Assembly: GCA_028726465.1 (NCBI GenBank)
Contig: JAQYQB010000029.1
Location: forward strand, 1-64,000
DNA from: Mycobacteriaceae bacterium
GTDB taxonomy: Bacteria; Actinomycetota; Actinomycetes; Mycobacteriales; Mycobacteriaceae
Direction of reading: 5' to 3'
Length of the DNA stretch: 64,000 nucleotides
In this document: one piece after another, positions 21,401 through 29,879 of the stretch
How the letters are laid out: each line of letters begins with the position of its first letter
Numbering within the stretch: position 1 is the first letter of the stretch
Program-made: the position numbers and the translations under genes
Notes under the pieces: generated by a model
Seen by the model: the letters and a program-made list of their open reading frames with translations, nothing else
Told to the model about the DNA's origin: nothing
The model's database searches: none

Positions 21401-21682
21401 CAGGTGATCGCCCAGCGCCGTCGATGCCCCCAGAAGCGCCAGCAGCCGCACCCGCAGCGCCTCGTTGGTGCGCATCTGCTGATCCAGCTCGCGGCCGGAA
21501 TCATCCAGGCCCTGGTAGAGGCGCATCACCGTGTTGAGCGCCAGATCCGGGTCCCCGGCCGCGGCCAGGCACCAGAGCAGCTCGGTGGATTCGGCGTTGT
21601 TCCAGCCCAGCCACTCCAGGTCGGCGGCCGCGCTCTCCCGGGTCAGCCCCAGGGTGGCCGGGGAAGGTACCGTCGCGCGCAC
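18500..21682 (-). CDS. glnE: Bifunctional glutamine synthetase adenylyltransferase/deadenylylase
   Basis: GlnE adds AMP to, or removes it from, the glnA-encoded enzyme in response to nitrogen supply. The protein of about 1060 aa has two nucleotidyltransferase domains, as the family should. The first (deadenylylase) has [23 protein letters not shown]; the second (adenylylase) has [20 protein letters not shown]. A PAT-rich linker ([17 protein letters not shown]) lies between them. GTG 21682 ([12 protein letters not shown]) is chosen because it starts 35 bases after the glnA2 stop and has a G-rich ribosome site; the frame stays open to 21778, inside glnA2. glnE follows glnA2 and is probably cotranscribed. 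Confidence 0.94.
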   Translation of the reverse strand: [1060 protein letters not shown]

Positions 21683-21717
21683 AGTCAATTGCCCCTTTCG
21701 CTTGGGTCGGTAAAGGC

Positions 21718-23055
21718 TTAGTAGTTCAGGTTGTGGCGCAGCTCGAAGGAGGTGATCTGGCGCTGGTAGGCGTGCCACTCATCCCACTTCGAGCGCAGGA
21801 AGAACTCGAAGACGTGCTCGCCCATGACCTCGGCCATGAAGTCGGACTTTTCCAGGTGGCGCAGCGCCTGGTCCAGCGACATGGGCAGGTCCTTATATCC
21901 CATCGCCCGGCGCTCCCGGCGGGTGAGCTGGTGCACGTCGTCCTCGGCCGGATCTCCCATCTCGTAGCCCTCCCGGATGCCCTTGAGCCCGGCGGCCAGC
22001 AGCACGGCGTAGCCCAGGTAGGGGTTCATCGCGGAATCCACCGAGCGGATCTCCACCCGGCGCGACTCCTCCTTGGTCAGCCGGTAGGTCGGCACGCGGA
22101 CCAGCGCGGAGCGGTTGGACACGCCCCAGGTCGCCGAGCCCGGGGCCTCCGAGCCGAACATCAGGCGCTTATAGGAGTTGACCCACTGGTTGGTCACCGC
22201 GGACATCTCGTTGGCGTGCTCCAGGATGCCGGCGATGAACTGCTTGGCCGTCGTCGACAGCGAAAACTCATCATCCGGGTCGTGGAAGGCGTTGGACTCG
22301 CCCTCAAACAGGGACAGGTGGGTGTGCATGCCGGAGCCGGAGTATTCCTCGAAGGGCTTAGGCATGAAGGTGCCGCGCACGCCCAGGTCGGCGGCGACCT
22401 TCTTGATGACGTAGCGGAAGGTCATGATGGAATCCGCCATGGTGATAACGTCCGCGTGCCGCAGGTCGATCTCCTGCTGGCCCGGCGCGGTCTCATGGTG
22501 GCTAAACTCCGTGGCGATGCCGAGTTCCTCCAGGTAGAGCATGGCCTGGCGGCGGAAGCGCGGGGCGGCGTCCTGGGTGGCCTGGTCGAAATAGCCGCCG
22601 TTGTCGGTGGGCAGCAGGTCTTCTGCCTCGGGGCGCTGCTGCAGCAGGTAAAACTCGATTTCCGGCGAGGCCATGCAGGTAAAGCCCTCGTTGGCCGCCG
22701 CGGTGACCTGCCGGCGCAGGATGTGGCGCGGGTCCACCATCGACGGCTGCCCATCGGGCTGGGCGATGTCGCAGAACATCCGCGCGGACTGCAGCTCCGG
22801 CTCGTCGCGGTCGAAGGGCATGATCTGGAACGTCGACGGGTCCGGCAGCGCGATCGTGTCCGATTCGGAGATGCGCGAAAAACCTTCCACGGAGGATCCG
22901 TCGAAGCCCACGCCCTCCTCGAAGGCGGATTCCAGCTCGGACGGGCTCATCACCACGGACTTGAGCGCGCCCAGGATATCGGTGAACCACAGGCGGATAA
23001 ACCGGATGTCCCGCTCTTCGACGGTACGCAGCACGAATTCATGTTGGCTGTTCAT
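21718..23055 (-). CDS. glnA2: Second glutamine synthetase type I (alpha-like, not adenylylated)
   Basis: The 445-aa enzyme has the usual GS-I motifs: GFDGSSVEGF, CMASPEIEFYLLQ and GSGMHTHLSLFEGE. The region that carries the adenylylation tyrosine in GlnA reads DVHQLTRRERRAMG, so it should be outside GlnE control although it lies next to glnE. ATG 23055 (MNSQHEFVLRT) is chosen; 63 extra upstream codons (from 23244) are unlike the family. GlnA2 of this type is not the main glutamine producer in related species, and its substrate may differ. Confidence 0.94.
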   Translation of the reverse strand: MNSQHEFVLRTVEERDIRFIRLWFTDILGALKSVVMSPSELESAFEEGVGFDGSSVEGFSRISESDTIALPDPSTFQIMPFDRDEPELQSARMFCDIAQPDGQPSMVDPRHILRRQVTAAANEGFTCMASPEIEFYLLQQRPEAEDLLPTDNGGYFDQATQDAAPRFRRQAMLYLEELGIATEFSHHETAPGQQEIDLRHADVITMADSIMTFRYVIKKVAADLGVRGTFMPKPFEEYSGSGMHTHLSLFEGESNAFHDPDDEFSLSTTAKQFIAGILEHANEMSAVTNQWVNSYKRLMFGSEAPGSATWGVSNRSALVRVPTYRLTKEESRRVEIRSVDSAMNPYLGYAVLLAAGLKGIREGYEMGDPAEDDVHQLTRRERRAMGYKDLPMSLDQALRHLEKSDFMAEVMGEHVFEFFLRSKWDEWHAYQRQITSFELRHNLNY

Positions 23056-23275
23056 GGATTCCACCTTAGTAGGCCGGCCCGGCCGTAGTGGGCTTTGTCG
23101 CGGACCAGTCCGGTGGGCCATTGCAGGGTGGTCACATTGCCCGCCTGCGGTCAGTAAGCGGGGGTAGCAAGCAGGGGAAGCTGCCGCCGATGCCCCACGC
23201 CCGGCGTGGTCGGATAAGGCCACCACAGCACCCAACGCACTCACTACCGTTTAGACGAAAGGAACCTTTAGCCCC

Positions 23276-24313
23276 ATGCGTTTTAGCTACCACCGCCGCC
23301 TTGAGCAATTAGCCGATTTCCTCATCCTTGTCGCCCGCGCCGGCTGGCGGCCGGAGGACCTCATCCACATCTGTGGGCCCTATACCCACCAGATGGTCTT
23401 TTACGCCGCCGCCCGTATCCCGGCGCACGTAGCCAGCCCGGCGCTCCGGCACGCCTGGTTGACCATCGGGCCGCCGACCGATCCCACCGTCCCGGATGAG
23501 GCCATCGACCAACTCTTTGAGGATTTCAAGTCCCTGCCCAGCCTGCCCGACTGGGAGCTTCTGGATCCTTCTCAGGCCGCCGAGGCCGCCATGACGTCGG
23601 CGCAGCGCAAGGCCGCCGGCAAGGTGGAGGCCCTGCTGCGCAAGGCCGAGTCCACCGAGTTTTTGGACGAGGCCGAAACCCTCATCGCCAAGGCGCAGCA
23701 ACTGCGCCAGGAATACCGCCTGGCGGAGGCCTCCGCCGGCGCCGACCAGGCCACCGCCTGTATTGCCCACCGCGTGCACCTGCACGCGCCCTGGGTGGCT
23801 TACCAGGCCGTGCTGCTCAGCGTTATCGCCGCGGCGAACTCGGTGACCGCCTTGCTGGTGGACAAGCGCGGCCTGGCCGTGCTGGTGGGCGCTCCCGACG
23901 ACTGCGCACACACCGCGGACCTGTTTGCCAACCTCAACCGCCAGTGCGACTGGCACATGCGCAACGGCGCGGACGCCGAAATGGCCAAGTACTTCAGCCA
24001 GACCGCCTCCTACCGCCGCAGCTTCCGACTGTCCTATGCCGCGCGCATCTCCGAGCTCCTCGAGGAGGCCAACCGCGCCGGTGCGGCCAGCGCCGACGGG
24101 GACGCGGACGGCGACGGCCTCCTGCCCGTCCTGGCTGAGCGCATGGCCGCGGCTCAGGAGGCCCTCGAGCAGGTCTACCCGCACACCAACCAGTCGAGCC
24201 TGTCGATGAACAACCCGCTGGGAGCCGGCGCCGGGGCCAGCGCCGCGGAGCGCTCCCACCTGGGCGGCGACTCCTCCGGTCTGGCGCCCCACCAGCGTGC
24301 GCTGAGCGCCTAA
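23276..24313 (+). CDS. DUF2786 protein
   Basis: The 345-aa protein has the DUF2786 core at about residues 115-155 (KAAGKVEALLRKAESTEFLDEAETLIAKAQQL), followed by a helical domain and a variable Ala/Gly/Ser tail. No catalytic motif is visible. GAAAGGA lies 12-13 bases upstream of ATG 23276. The 220-bp stretch between glnA2 and this gene holds only divergent promoters. Function unknown. Confidence 0.8.
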   Translation: MRFSYHRRLEQLADFLILVARAGWRPEDLIHICGPYTHQMVFYAAARIPAHVASPALRHAWLTIGPPTDPTVPDEAIDQLFEDFKSLPSLPDWELLDPSQAAEAAMTSAQRKAAGKVEALLRKAESTEFLDEAETLIAKAQQLRQEYRLAEASAGADQATACIAHRVHLHAPWVAYQAVLLSVIAAANSVTALLVDKRGLAVLVGAPDDCAHTADLFANLNRQCDWHMRNGADAEMAKYFSQTASYRRSFRLSYAARISELLEEANRAGAASADGDADGDGLLPVLAERMAAAQEALEQVYPHTNQSSLSMNNPLGAGAGASAAERSHLGGDSSGLAPHQRALSA

Positions 24314-24461
24314 CCCCATCGTGGGGCCAGAGGCGGGCCCACCGGCTGCCGACGCTTTCCGGATTCCGCGCCGGCGGGTGATGGCCCCGGCACGCATAAA
24401 TATTCAGCCGGGTATGATCGCAGCTAATAGGCACAGCAGTCTTTACAAGGAAAGGGCACCC

Positions 24462-26228
24462 ATGGCAACCAGCAGTTTCCTCGAGATCGAGGCGAAGTTC
24501 GCAGTCGCGGAATCCACCCCCACCCCGGATCTGACGCGCTTGGCCCACGTCGCCGGGTATGGGGAATCCACCGAACAGTCCCTATCCGCCATCTACTACG
24601 ACACCGAAGACCTGCGGCTGACCCGCAACAAGATCACCCTGCGGCGCCGCACCGGCGGCAAGGACGACGGCTGGCACATCAAGCTGCCCGGCTCGACCGG
24701 CCGCACCGAGGTCCGCGCCGAGCTCGGTGAGCCCGTCGACGGCGAATACCGCGTCCCGGCAGAACTGCTCAGCCATGTCCGCGCCATCGTGCGCAACCAC
24801 CCGGTCTCCCCCATCGCCCAGGTTGATAACAACCGGACCGAGACCCTGCTGCTGGGCGACGACGGCCGCCCGGTCGCCGAGTTCTGCGACGACCACGTCA
24901 CCGCCTGGAGTTTCCTGCCCAGCGGCCAGCAGTCCACCTGGCGCGAATGGGAGCTGGAGCTGGCCGCAGAAACCGCCGGCACCGACCGCGGCAGCGAGAT
25001 CATCCGCTCTGCTACTTCCCTGCTCATCGGCGCCGGGGCCCGGGTGTCCGCCTCCCCGTCGAAGCTGTCGTCCGCCCTCGGCCGCTCCAAGGACCAGGCC
25101 CCGCTTCCCCCGGCCCTGCGCACCCCGGACGTGGAGGAAGATTCCCCGGCGGCGGCCGTCGTCGAGGCCCTGCAGGCCAACCGCGACAAGCTGGTCGAAT
25201 ACGACCCGAAGGTCCGCGCCGACGAGTGGGATTCCGTCCACCAGATGCGCGTGGCCACCCGCGAGCTGCGCAGCCACCTGCAGACCTTCCACGGGATCGT
25301 GGCCGGCCCGGAGATCGAAAAGATCGAGGCCAACCTCAAGGAACTGGCCGCCATGTTGGGCGTTGCCCGCGACGCCGAGGTCGTCGAGGAACGCTGGCAG
25401 TCCCTGCTGGAGGAGGAAGACTCCAACACCCTGGACGACAACACCCGCCGGCACATCGCCCACGACATGGGCACCGCCTACCGCCGCGCCCACCGGCGCG
25501 TCATCGGCGCGCTCAACTCCGACCGCTACCTCGAGCTGCTCGATGACCTAGACCAGCTGCTGGCCCACCCGCCCGTCGTGGAGGCCCAGCCGGCAGAGAC
25601 CGAGCCGCAGGCCGAAACCGCGTCGGAGACCGAGACCGAGGCAGCCCCGGCACCGGCAAGCACGACCGATGCCCCGGCTCCGGCCGACGGCGCGGAGACA
25701 GCGCCCGCAGAAGCCGCTGAGTCTGTGCCCGCCGAGGCAGAGACCGAAAAGCCGCAGCGGCCAGAACCGGCTGAGCCCGAGGACATGGAAACCGTCATGG
25801 CGCGGCACCTGGCCAAGGCCTACCGCAAGCTGGTCAAGCGCCACGAAAAGGCGATCATCAACTGGGATAATGACGAGCTCAGCCTGCACGAGCGCGAAGA
25901 CTACTTCCACGACATGCGCAAGGCCGCCAAGAAGCTGCGCTACGCCGCTGAGGCCGCCGGCTCGGCGACCAAGCTCAAGACCAAGCGCCTGTACAAGGCC
26001 TGCAAGCAGATGCAGTCGGTACTGGGCGACTTCCAGGACTCGGTGACCTCCCGCGACAAGCTGCTAGAGCTCGCGCAAGCAGCCCGCAGCCGGGGTGAAG
26101 ACACCTTCGGCTACGGGCTGCTGTACCAGCGCGAGCGCCAGATTGGTCTGGAGGCGCTGGAGGACTACTCCGAGTCCTTCGATCAGACTAAGTCGGCATT
26201 CAAGCCGCTGAAGAAGAAGCTGAAGTAG
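24462..26228 (+). CDS. CYTH and CHAD domain protein (polyphosphate-type)
   Basis: The 588-aa protein (ATG 24462, after AAGGAAAGGG) starts with a CYTH domain: EIEAKFAV, then LRLTRNKITLRRRTGG and further basic/acidic beta-strand pairs of a triphosphate tunnel. It continues with a CHAD domain of helices rich in conserved His/Arg (VHQMRVATRELRSHL, then FHDMRKAAKKLRYA). CYTH-CHAD proteins bind or cleave inorganic polyphosphate or triphosphates. The CHAD domain is interrupted by about 75 residues of Pro/Ala/Glu/Thr (residues about 365-440), an odd insertion. An ATG at 24321 is too far upstream. Confidence 0.9.
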   Translation: MATSSFLEIEAKFAVAESTPTPDLTRLAHVAGYGESTEQSLSAIYYDTEDLRLTRNKITLRRRTGGKDDGWHIKLPGSTGRTEVRAELGEPVDGEYRVPAELLSHVRAIVRNHPVSPIAQVDNNRTETLLLGDDGRPVAEFCDDHVTAWSFLPSGQQSTWREWELELAAETAGTDRGSEIIRSATSLLIGAGARVSASPSKLSSALGRSKDQAPLPPALRTPDVEEDSPAAAVVEALQANRDKLVEYDPKVRADEWDSVHQMRVATRELRSHLQTFHGIVAGPEIEKIEANLKELAAMLGVARDAEVVEERWQSLLEEEDSNTLDDNTRRHIAHDMGTAYRRAHRRVIGALNSDRYLELLDDLDQLLAHPPVVEAQPAETEPQAETASETETEAAPAPASTTDAPAPADGAETAPAEAAESVPAEAETEKPQRPEPAEPEDMETVMARHLAKAYRKLVKRHEKAIINWDNDELSLHEREDYFHDMRKAAKKLRYAAEAAGSATKLKTKRLYKACKQMQSVLGDFQDSVTSRDKLLELAQAARSRGEDTFGYGLLYQRERQIGLEALEDYSESFDQTKSAFKPLKKKLK

Positions 26229-26229
26229 G

Positions 26230-26442
26230 TTACTTGTCCCACTGGGCGGGCTTGCCCCAGTCGTCTTCTACTTCCTCGGCTTCATCGGCCGCGGCGTTGC
26301 GCTCCGCCGCGGTCTTCAGCGCGTTGCGGGCCTCTTCCTCAGACGAGTACGGCCCCATCCGGTTGTCCCAGGAATCCTGCGGGCCCTGGGTAACCTCACC
26401 GGTGGACGGGTTGAAATACCATTGCGAATCCTGCTCGGCCAT
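26230..26442 (-). CDS. Small SPOR-like actinobacterial protein, 70 aa
   Basis: The protein reads QWYFNPSTGEVTQGPQDSW then RMGPYSSEEEARNALKTA, the pattern of a widespread actinobacterial small protein often labelled SPOR-domain containing. AAGGAGG lies 8 bases before ATG 26442. Its C-terminus is acidic. It converges with the CYTH-CHAD gene with one base between stops. Function unknown. Confidence 0.75.
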   Translation of the reverse strand: MAEQDSQWYFNPSTGEVTQGPQDSWDNRMGPYSSEEEARNALKTAAERNAAADEAEEVEDDWGKPAQWDK

Positions 26443-26540
26443 GGTCTAAGCCTCCTTGTTTGACGGGGTTTATTAAGCGATTTAGCGCGGGTTATCGCCC
26501 GCGGTATCCCACAGTACCCATCGGTTCTTGTCCGCGCCGC

Positions 26541-26546
26541 TAGAAT
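26541..26546 (+). promoter_or_regulatory. Candidate galK-like -10 box
   Basis: TAGAAT lies about 90 bases before the start of the galactokinase-like gene. No clear -35 is visible. Confidence 0.35.
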
Positions 26547-26638
26547 GTTTCTGTTAGGACTTCTCGTGCGCCGGCGCCCAATCCCCATCGATGCGACGGC
26601 GAGCGAGTGCGACCGTGAATGAAGGAGTATCCCCCGCA

Positions 26639-27910
26639 ATGCCATTTTGGCCCGCCCCGACCGACCACGTTGTCGATAAAGCCCGCGCCGCCCACCACCA
26701 ACGCGTGGGCGTAGAAGCCGCCCACGTGGCCAGCGCGCCGGCAACCTGGTTGCTCATCGGTGAGCACGTTGACCACTACGGGGGCATCGTTGCCGCGGGG
26801 CTTTCCGATCTGCGCGCCGCGGCGGCCGTCAGCCCGCGCGAGGATTCGACCATCACCGTGACCTACCGCGTCGACGGGCCCGGCGAGCCCCAGGTGCGCG
26901 AGGAATCGACGACGCTCGACACCCTGTCCCAACTGGCCGCGGCACAGCAGCCCAGCGTCGACGAGTCCGGGCAGCCGGTCCCGCCGCCGTTCCCGACGGG
27001 GGGGCTGGCCGAGCGCTTCGGCGGCGTGGTTAGCACGATGGTCTCCCGGCAGTTGCTCTCCCGCGAGACCACCGGCGTGGACATCACCGTGGTCACGGAC
27101 ATCCCGACCTATTCCGGCCTGGGTGGGCTGGCGGCCGCCGATGTCGCCGTGGCCCTAGCCATGCTGGGCGGCAACGAGGATCCCCACGATGCCCCGCTGC
27201 GCGCCCGCCTGGCCGAGGTCTGCTCCCAGGCCGTCGATTCCTTCGCGGCCCTGCCGGCACTGCGCGCCCGCCACACGGCAGCCCTGCGCGGCAACGGCCG
27301 GCAGGTCTCCATCATCGACTACGCCGACGGTTCGGTGACCCAGGCCCCGCACCCGCTGGGCGACAAGCTGCACGCCTTCGTCGTCGCGGTCCCGGACTCG
27401 AGCCCGGATCCGCAGATCGGGGTGGATCTGCGCATCCGCCAGCGCTTCGTTGACAACGCCTGCCACGCCTTCGGCACGGACAGCCTGCGCCTGCTGCCGG
27501 ACGCGTCCTCGCGCGTGCTGGACTGGCTGGATGCGGTCCACGAGGTGCACCCGGAACAGGACCACCCCGAGCACGCCGATGCCGCCAGCTGGCTCGGTTT
27601 CTACGCCGCCGAGACCGACCGCGCCCTGGGCATCGCGCGCTCGCTGCGGTCTCGCCGCGGCGCCGACTTGCTGCCGCTAATCCACCAGTCGCAGTCGGCC
27701 CTGGGCAGTATCTACCACCTGCCGGTGGCCGCCGAAGTCGCCGAGCTGGTCACGGCCCGCGGCGCGGTGGCAGCGCGGGCGGCCGCGGCCGGGGTGGCCA
27801 ACTCGGTGATCGCCTACGTTTCCGCCGAGCGCGCGCAGAACTTCTCTCAGGATCTGGCCGACGACGGCCTGCTCGTCGTTCCGGTCAACCCCGGCGAACC
27901 CGCCGCCTAA
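26639..27910 (+). CDS. galK: Galactokinase-like GHMP family protein
   Basis: The 423-aa protein (ATG 26639, AAGGAG at 26622-26627) has the GHMP fold. Motif 1 reads WLLIGEHVDHYGG; classical galactokinases have GRVNLIGEHTDY, so the Arg-x-Asn is lost. The phosphate loop reads IPTYSGLGGLAAAD, where active enzymes have a run of serines (GLSSSAA). The third motif near the C-terminus, with GAVAARAAAAGVANSV, is also weak. It may use another sugar or be catalytically dead. No galT or galE lies nearby. I assign the family, not the activity. Confidence 0.75.
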   Translation: MPFWPAPTDHVVDKARAAHHQRVGVEAAHVASAPATWLLIGEHVDHYGGIVAAGLSDLRAAAAVSPREDSTITVTYRVDGPGEPQVREESTTLDTLSQLAAAQQPSVDESGQPVPPPFPTGGLAERFGGVVSTMVSRQLLSRETTGVDITVVTDIPTYSGLGGLAAADVAVALAMLGGNEDPHDAPLRARLAEVCSQAVDSFAALPALRARHTAALRGNGRQVSIIDYADGSVTQAPHPLGDKLHAFVVAVPDSSPDPQIGVDLRIRQRFVDNACHAFGTDSLRLLPDASSRVLDWLDAVHEVHPEQDHPEHADAASWLGFYAAETDRALGIARSLRSRRGADLLPLIHQSQSALGSIYHLPVAAEVAELVTARGAVAARAAAAGVANSVIAYVSAERAQNFSQDLADDGLLVVPVNPGEPAA

Positions 27911-27936
27911 TCGGCCGTTTTAGTCGGCCGTTTTAG
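27911..27936. repeat. 13-bp tandem duplication at the end of the RNB gene
   Basis: TCGGCCGTTTTAG occurs twice in direct succession (27911-27923 and 27924-27936), with TCGGCCG starting a third copy at 27937. Copy 2 holds the stop codon of the RNB gene (minus strand); copy 1 repeats it. Confidence 0.85.
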
Positions 27937-29345
27937 TCGGCCGGCCAGGCGAATTTCACCGCGCGCTCTGCCGGCTCCGCGGTAACCAGGGAAACCGAGG
28001 TTTCGCTGCCCACAGCGGGCGCGCCCACGCACTGCCCGATGACCGGCGGCTCGTTGACCAAGAGGCGGGCGGTCTCGCGCTCGGCGTTGCTGGAGAGCAC
28101 CACCGCCGAAAAATTCGTGCCCACCCAGGGTTCCAGGACGGTGGCCTCGGTCAGCTGCAAGCAGGCCTTGTCCACCTGGGAGGCCAGCTGGGAACTGCGG
28201 CGCATCGATGCCACGGCCTCCTCCCCGTCCGCTTTCACCCACTCGGGGATCTCGGTGCCGGCGCAGATAGCCAGGCACACCTCCAGCCCGAAGCGATCGA
28301 TGAGCCGGCGCAGGGGCGCGGTCACGTGCGCGTAATAGCCACCGATGCCCGCGTGGATCTGCCCCTCATCACGCCCCAGCAGGGCGTAGTCCGCCCCGCG
28401 CAGCAGCCGGAGACCCTCGCGCATGACCGCCATCCCGCGCGGCGAGCTGGCGTCCACCCCGCGCAGAAACTCGGAGATGCTCTGCTCCCCCAGTTCGAAG
28501 CCTAGGGCGCGGGCCTCGGCGCGGAACTCCTCCTCGGCCTCGGGGCTGGCACCTGGCAAGGTGCGCAGGAAGCCCACGCCGTGGCTGTGCATGAGTTGGC
28601 CCGCGCACATGCCCGCCATCAGGGAGATCTCGGAGTTGTAGTCCATGACCTCGTGGCGCGGCTCGATCTCCAGCTCGAAGCGCCCCTCCGCGTCTTCCAC
28701 CACCCGCTGCGAAGGGATGCGCAGGGAAATCGCCTCGCGCCGCAGTGCGGAGGCCTGCCGCAGCTGGCCGACCTCCGGCAGCAGGCGAATGGCGGAGTTC
28801 ATCCGCCCGTGCACCAAGTCCTCGTGGACGCCGTCGTAGTCCAGCCGCGCCCGAGAGCGAACGAGGGCGCGCTCGACGAAAAAGTCCGTGACCTCCCCGT
28901 CAGTATCCAAGTCGAAGCTAAAAAGCACCGCCGGCCGGTCCACGCCTTCCAGCAGCGAGGCGCGATCCTCGGAGAGCACGGCCGGGTGCAGGCGGGCCGG
29001 CGCATCCGGCAGGTAGATGGTCTGCCCGCGGGCCATCGACTCGGCGTGCACGGCCGCGGGTGCTTCCTCGCCGGTCCCGCCCAGCCAGGCGCCGACGTCG
29101 GCGATGGCGTAGTAGACGCGGTAGCCTCCCGCGGTCCCGCTGGTGATGTAGACGGCCTGGTCCAGGTCCTTGGATCCCGGCGGGTCGATGGTGACGAGCG
29201 GCAGGTCGCGGGCGTCCCGGCGGCTGGCGGCGAACTGATCGACCGCCGCGCGGGCCTGGTCGTTGACGTGCTCGTCGAAGTCGCGCGAGACCTGGAATTC
29301 CGCGGCGACGTTACCAAAGTCCAGCGGCGCAGCATACAGCTTCAT
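27933..29345 (-). CDS. RNB-domain ribonuclease (RNase II/R family)
   Basis: The 470-aa protein contains an RNB exonuclease domain. The metal-binding cluster DPPGSKDLDQAVYI supplies the catalytic aspartates, and the central motif GGYYAHVTAPLRRLIDR matches the family. It is shorter than RNase R because it lacks N-terminal cold-shock domains and a clear C-terminal S1 domain, as usual for actinobacterial RNB proteins. It probably degrades RNA 3' to 5'. ATG 29345 is preceded by a GAGG-like site. It lies downstream of rnpB but separate from it. Confidence 0.88.
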   Translation of the reverse strand: MKLYAAPLDFGNVAAEFQVSRDFDEHVNDQARAAVDQFAASRRDARDLPLVTIDPPGSKDLDQAVYITSGTAGGYRVYYAIADVGAWLGGTGEEAPAAVHAESMARGQTIYLPDAPARLHPAVLSEDRASLLEGVDRPAVLFSFDLDTDGEVTDFFVERALVRSRARLDYDGVHEDLVHGRMNSAIRLLPEVGQLRQASALRREAISLRIPSQRVVEDAEGRFELEIEPRHEVMDYNSEISLMAGMCAGQLMHSHGVGFLRTLPGASPEAEEEFRAEARALGFELGEQSISEFLRGVDASSPRGMAVMREGLRLLRGADYALLGRDEGQIHAGIGGYYAHVTAPLRRLIDRFGLEVCLAICAGTEIPEWVKADGEEAVASMRRSSQLASQVDKACLQLTEATVLEPWVGTNFSAVVLSSNAERETARLLVNEPPVIGQCVGAPAVGSETSVSLVTAEPAERAVKFAWPAD

Positions 29346-29407
29346 ACCGCCTCATTGTTCCACAGGCGCCCCACTCTCGCGCGCTGGTGCGAGCAACGGG
29401 AGATTAA

Positions 29408-29842
29408 AAAGCATGGGGCGAATGAGCCGGCCTATGAGCCGGATTCTGTCCGCGCGGGGCGGTTGCCCGTCCCCGGCGTGGTAAACATCCATCTGGGTCG
29501 ACCATTGCTGGCCGCCTCAAGCAGCTACCTTCAGGCTCGGGCGAGCAGCCCTCAAACACCTGATCGGGCCTGCCTAAAAAGGCAGGCCGTGATGCCTTGC
29601 TCCCGGTGGGGTTTACCCAGCCACCCCAGTCACCTGGGGTGCTGGTGCGCTCTTAACGCACCGTTTCACCCTTACCTGGATTGCTCCAGGCGGTCTACTT
29701 TCTGTTGCACTTGCCCGCGGGTTGCCCCGGGTTGCTGTTAGCAACCACCGTGCTCTGTGGAGTCCGGACTTTCCTCGGCGCCTGCCTGCCCCCACGCGTG
29801 GGGCGGTTCATTTGCCGCGTTTACCCGGCCGACTCATTCGCG
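29408..29842 (-). ncRNA. rnpB: RNase P RNA, bacterial class A
   Basis: The catalytic RNA that trims tRNA 5' ends. The universal segment GAGGAAAGTCCGGACTCC is read on the minus strand at 29759-29776, and the 3' universal segment ACAGAATCCGGCTCAT lies near the other end. Helix P1 is directly visible: GAATGAGTCGGCC (from 29839, minus strand) pairs with GGCCGGCTCATTC (29420-29432). The -10 box TAAACT at 29849-29854 sets the 5' end near 29842, and a T5 run at 29406-29410 closes the transcript. Confidence 0.93.
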
Positions 29843-29848
29843 CGCTTC

Positions 29849-29854
29849 AGTTTA
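29849..29854 (-). promoter_or_regulatory. rnpB -10 box
   Basis: TAAACT on the minus strand, about 7 bases upstream of the start of helix P1. Confidence 0.55.
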
Positions 29855-29879
29855 GTCCGCGCGCGGGCGGGCGGGAAAA

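Noticed and set aside
18812..21721. A 969-codon open frame on the plus strand across glnE
   Set aside because: It is the antisense shadow of glnE in high-GC DNA. The translation is a low-complexity mix of Gly/Val/Leu/Arg and has no recognisable motif.
23056..23244. 63-codon N-terminal extension of glnA2
   Set aside because: The extra residues have no counterpart in glutamine synthetases, while ATG 23055 gives the family start.
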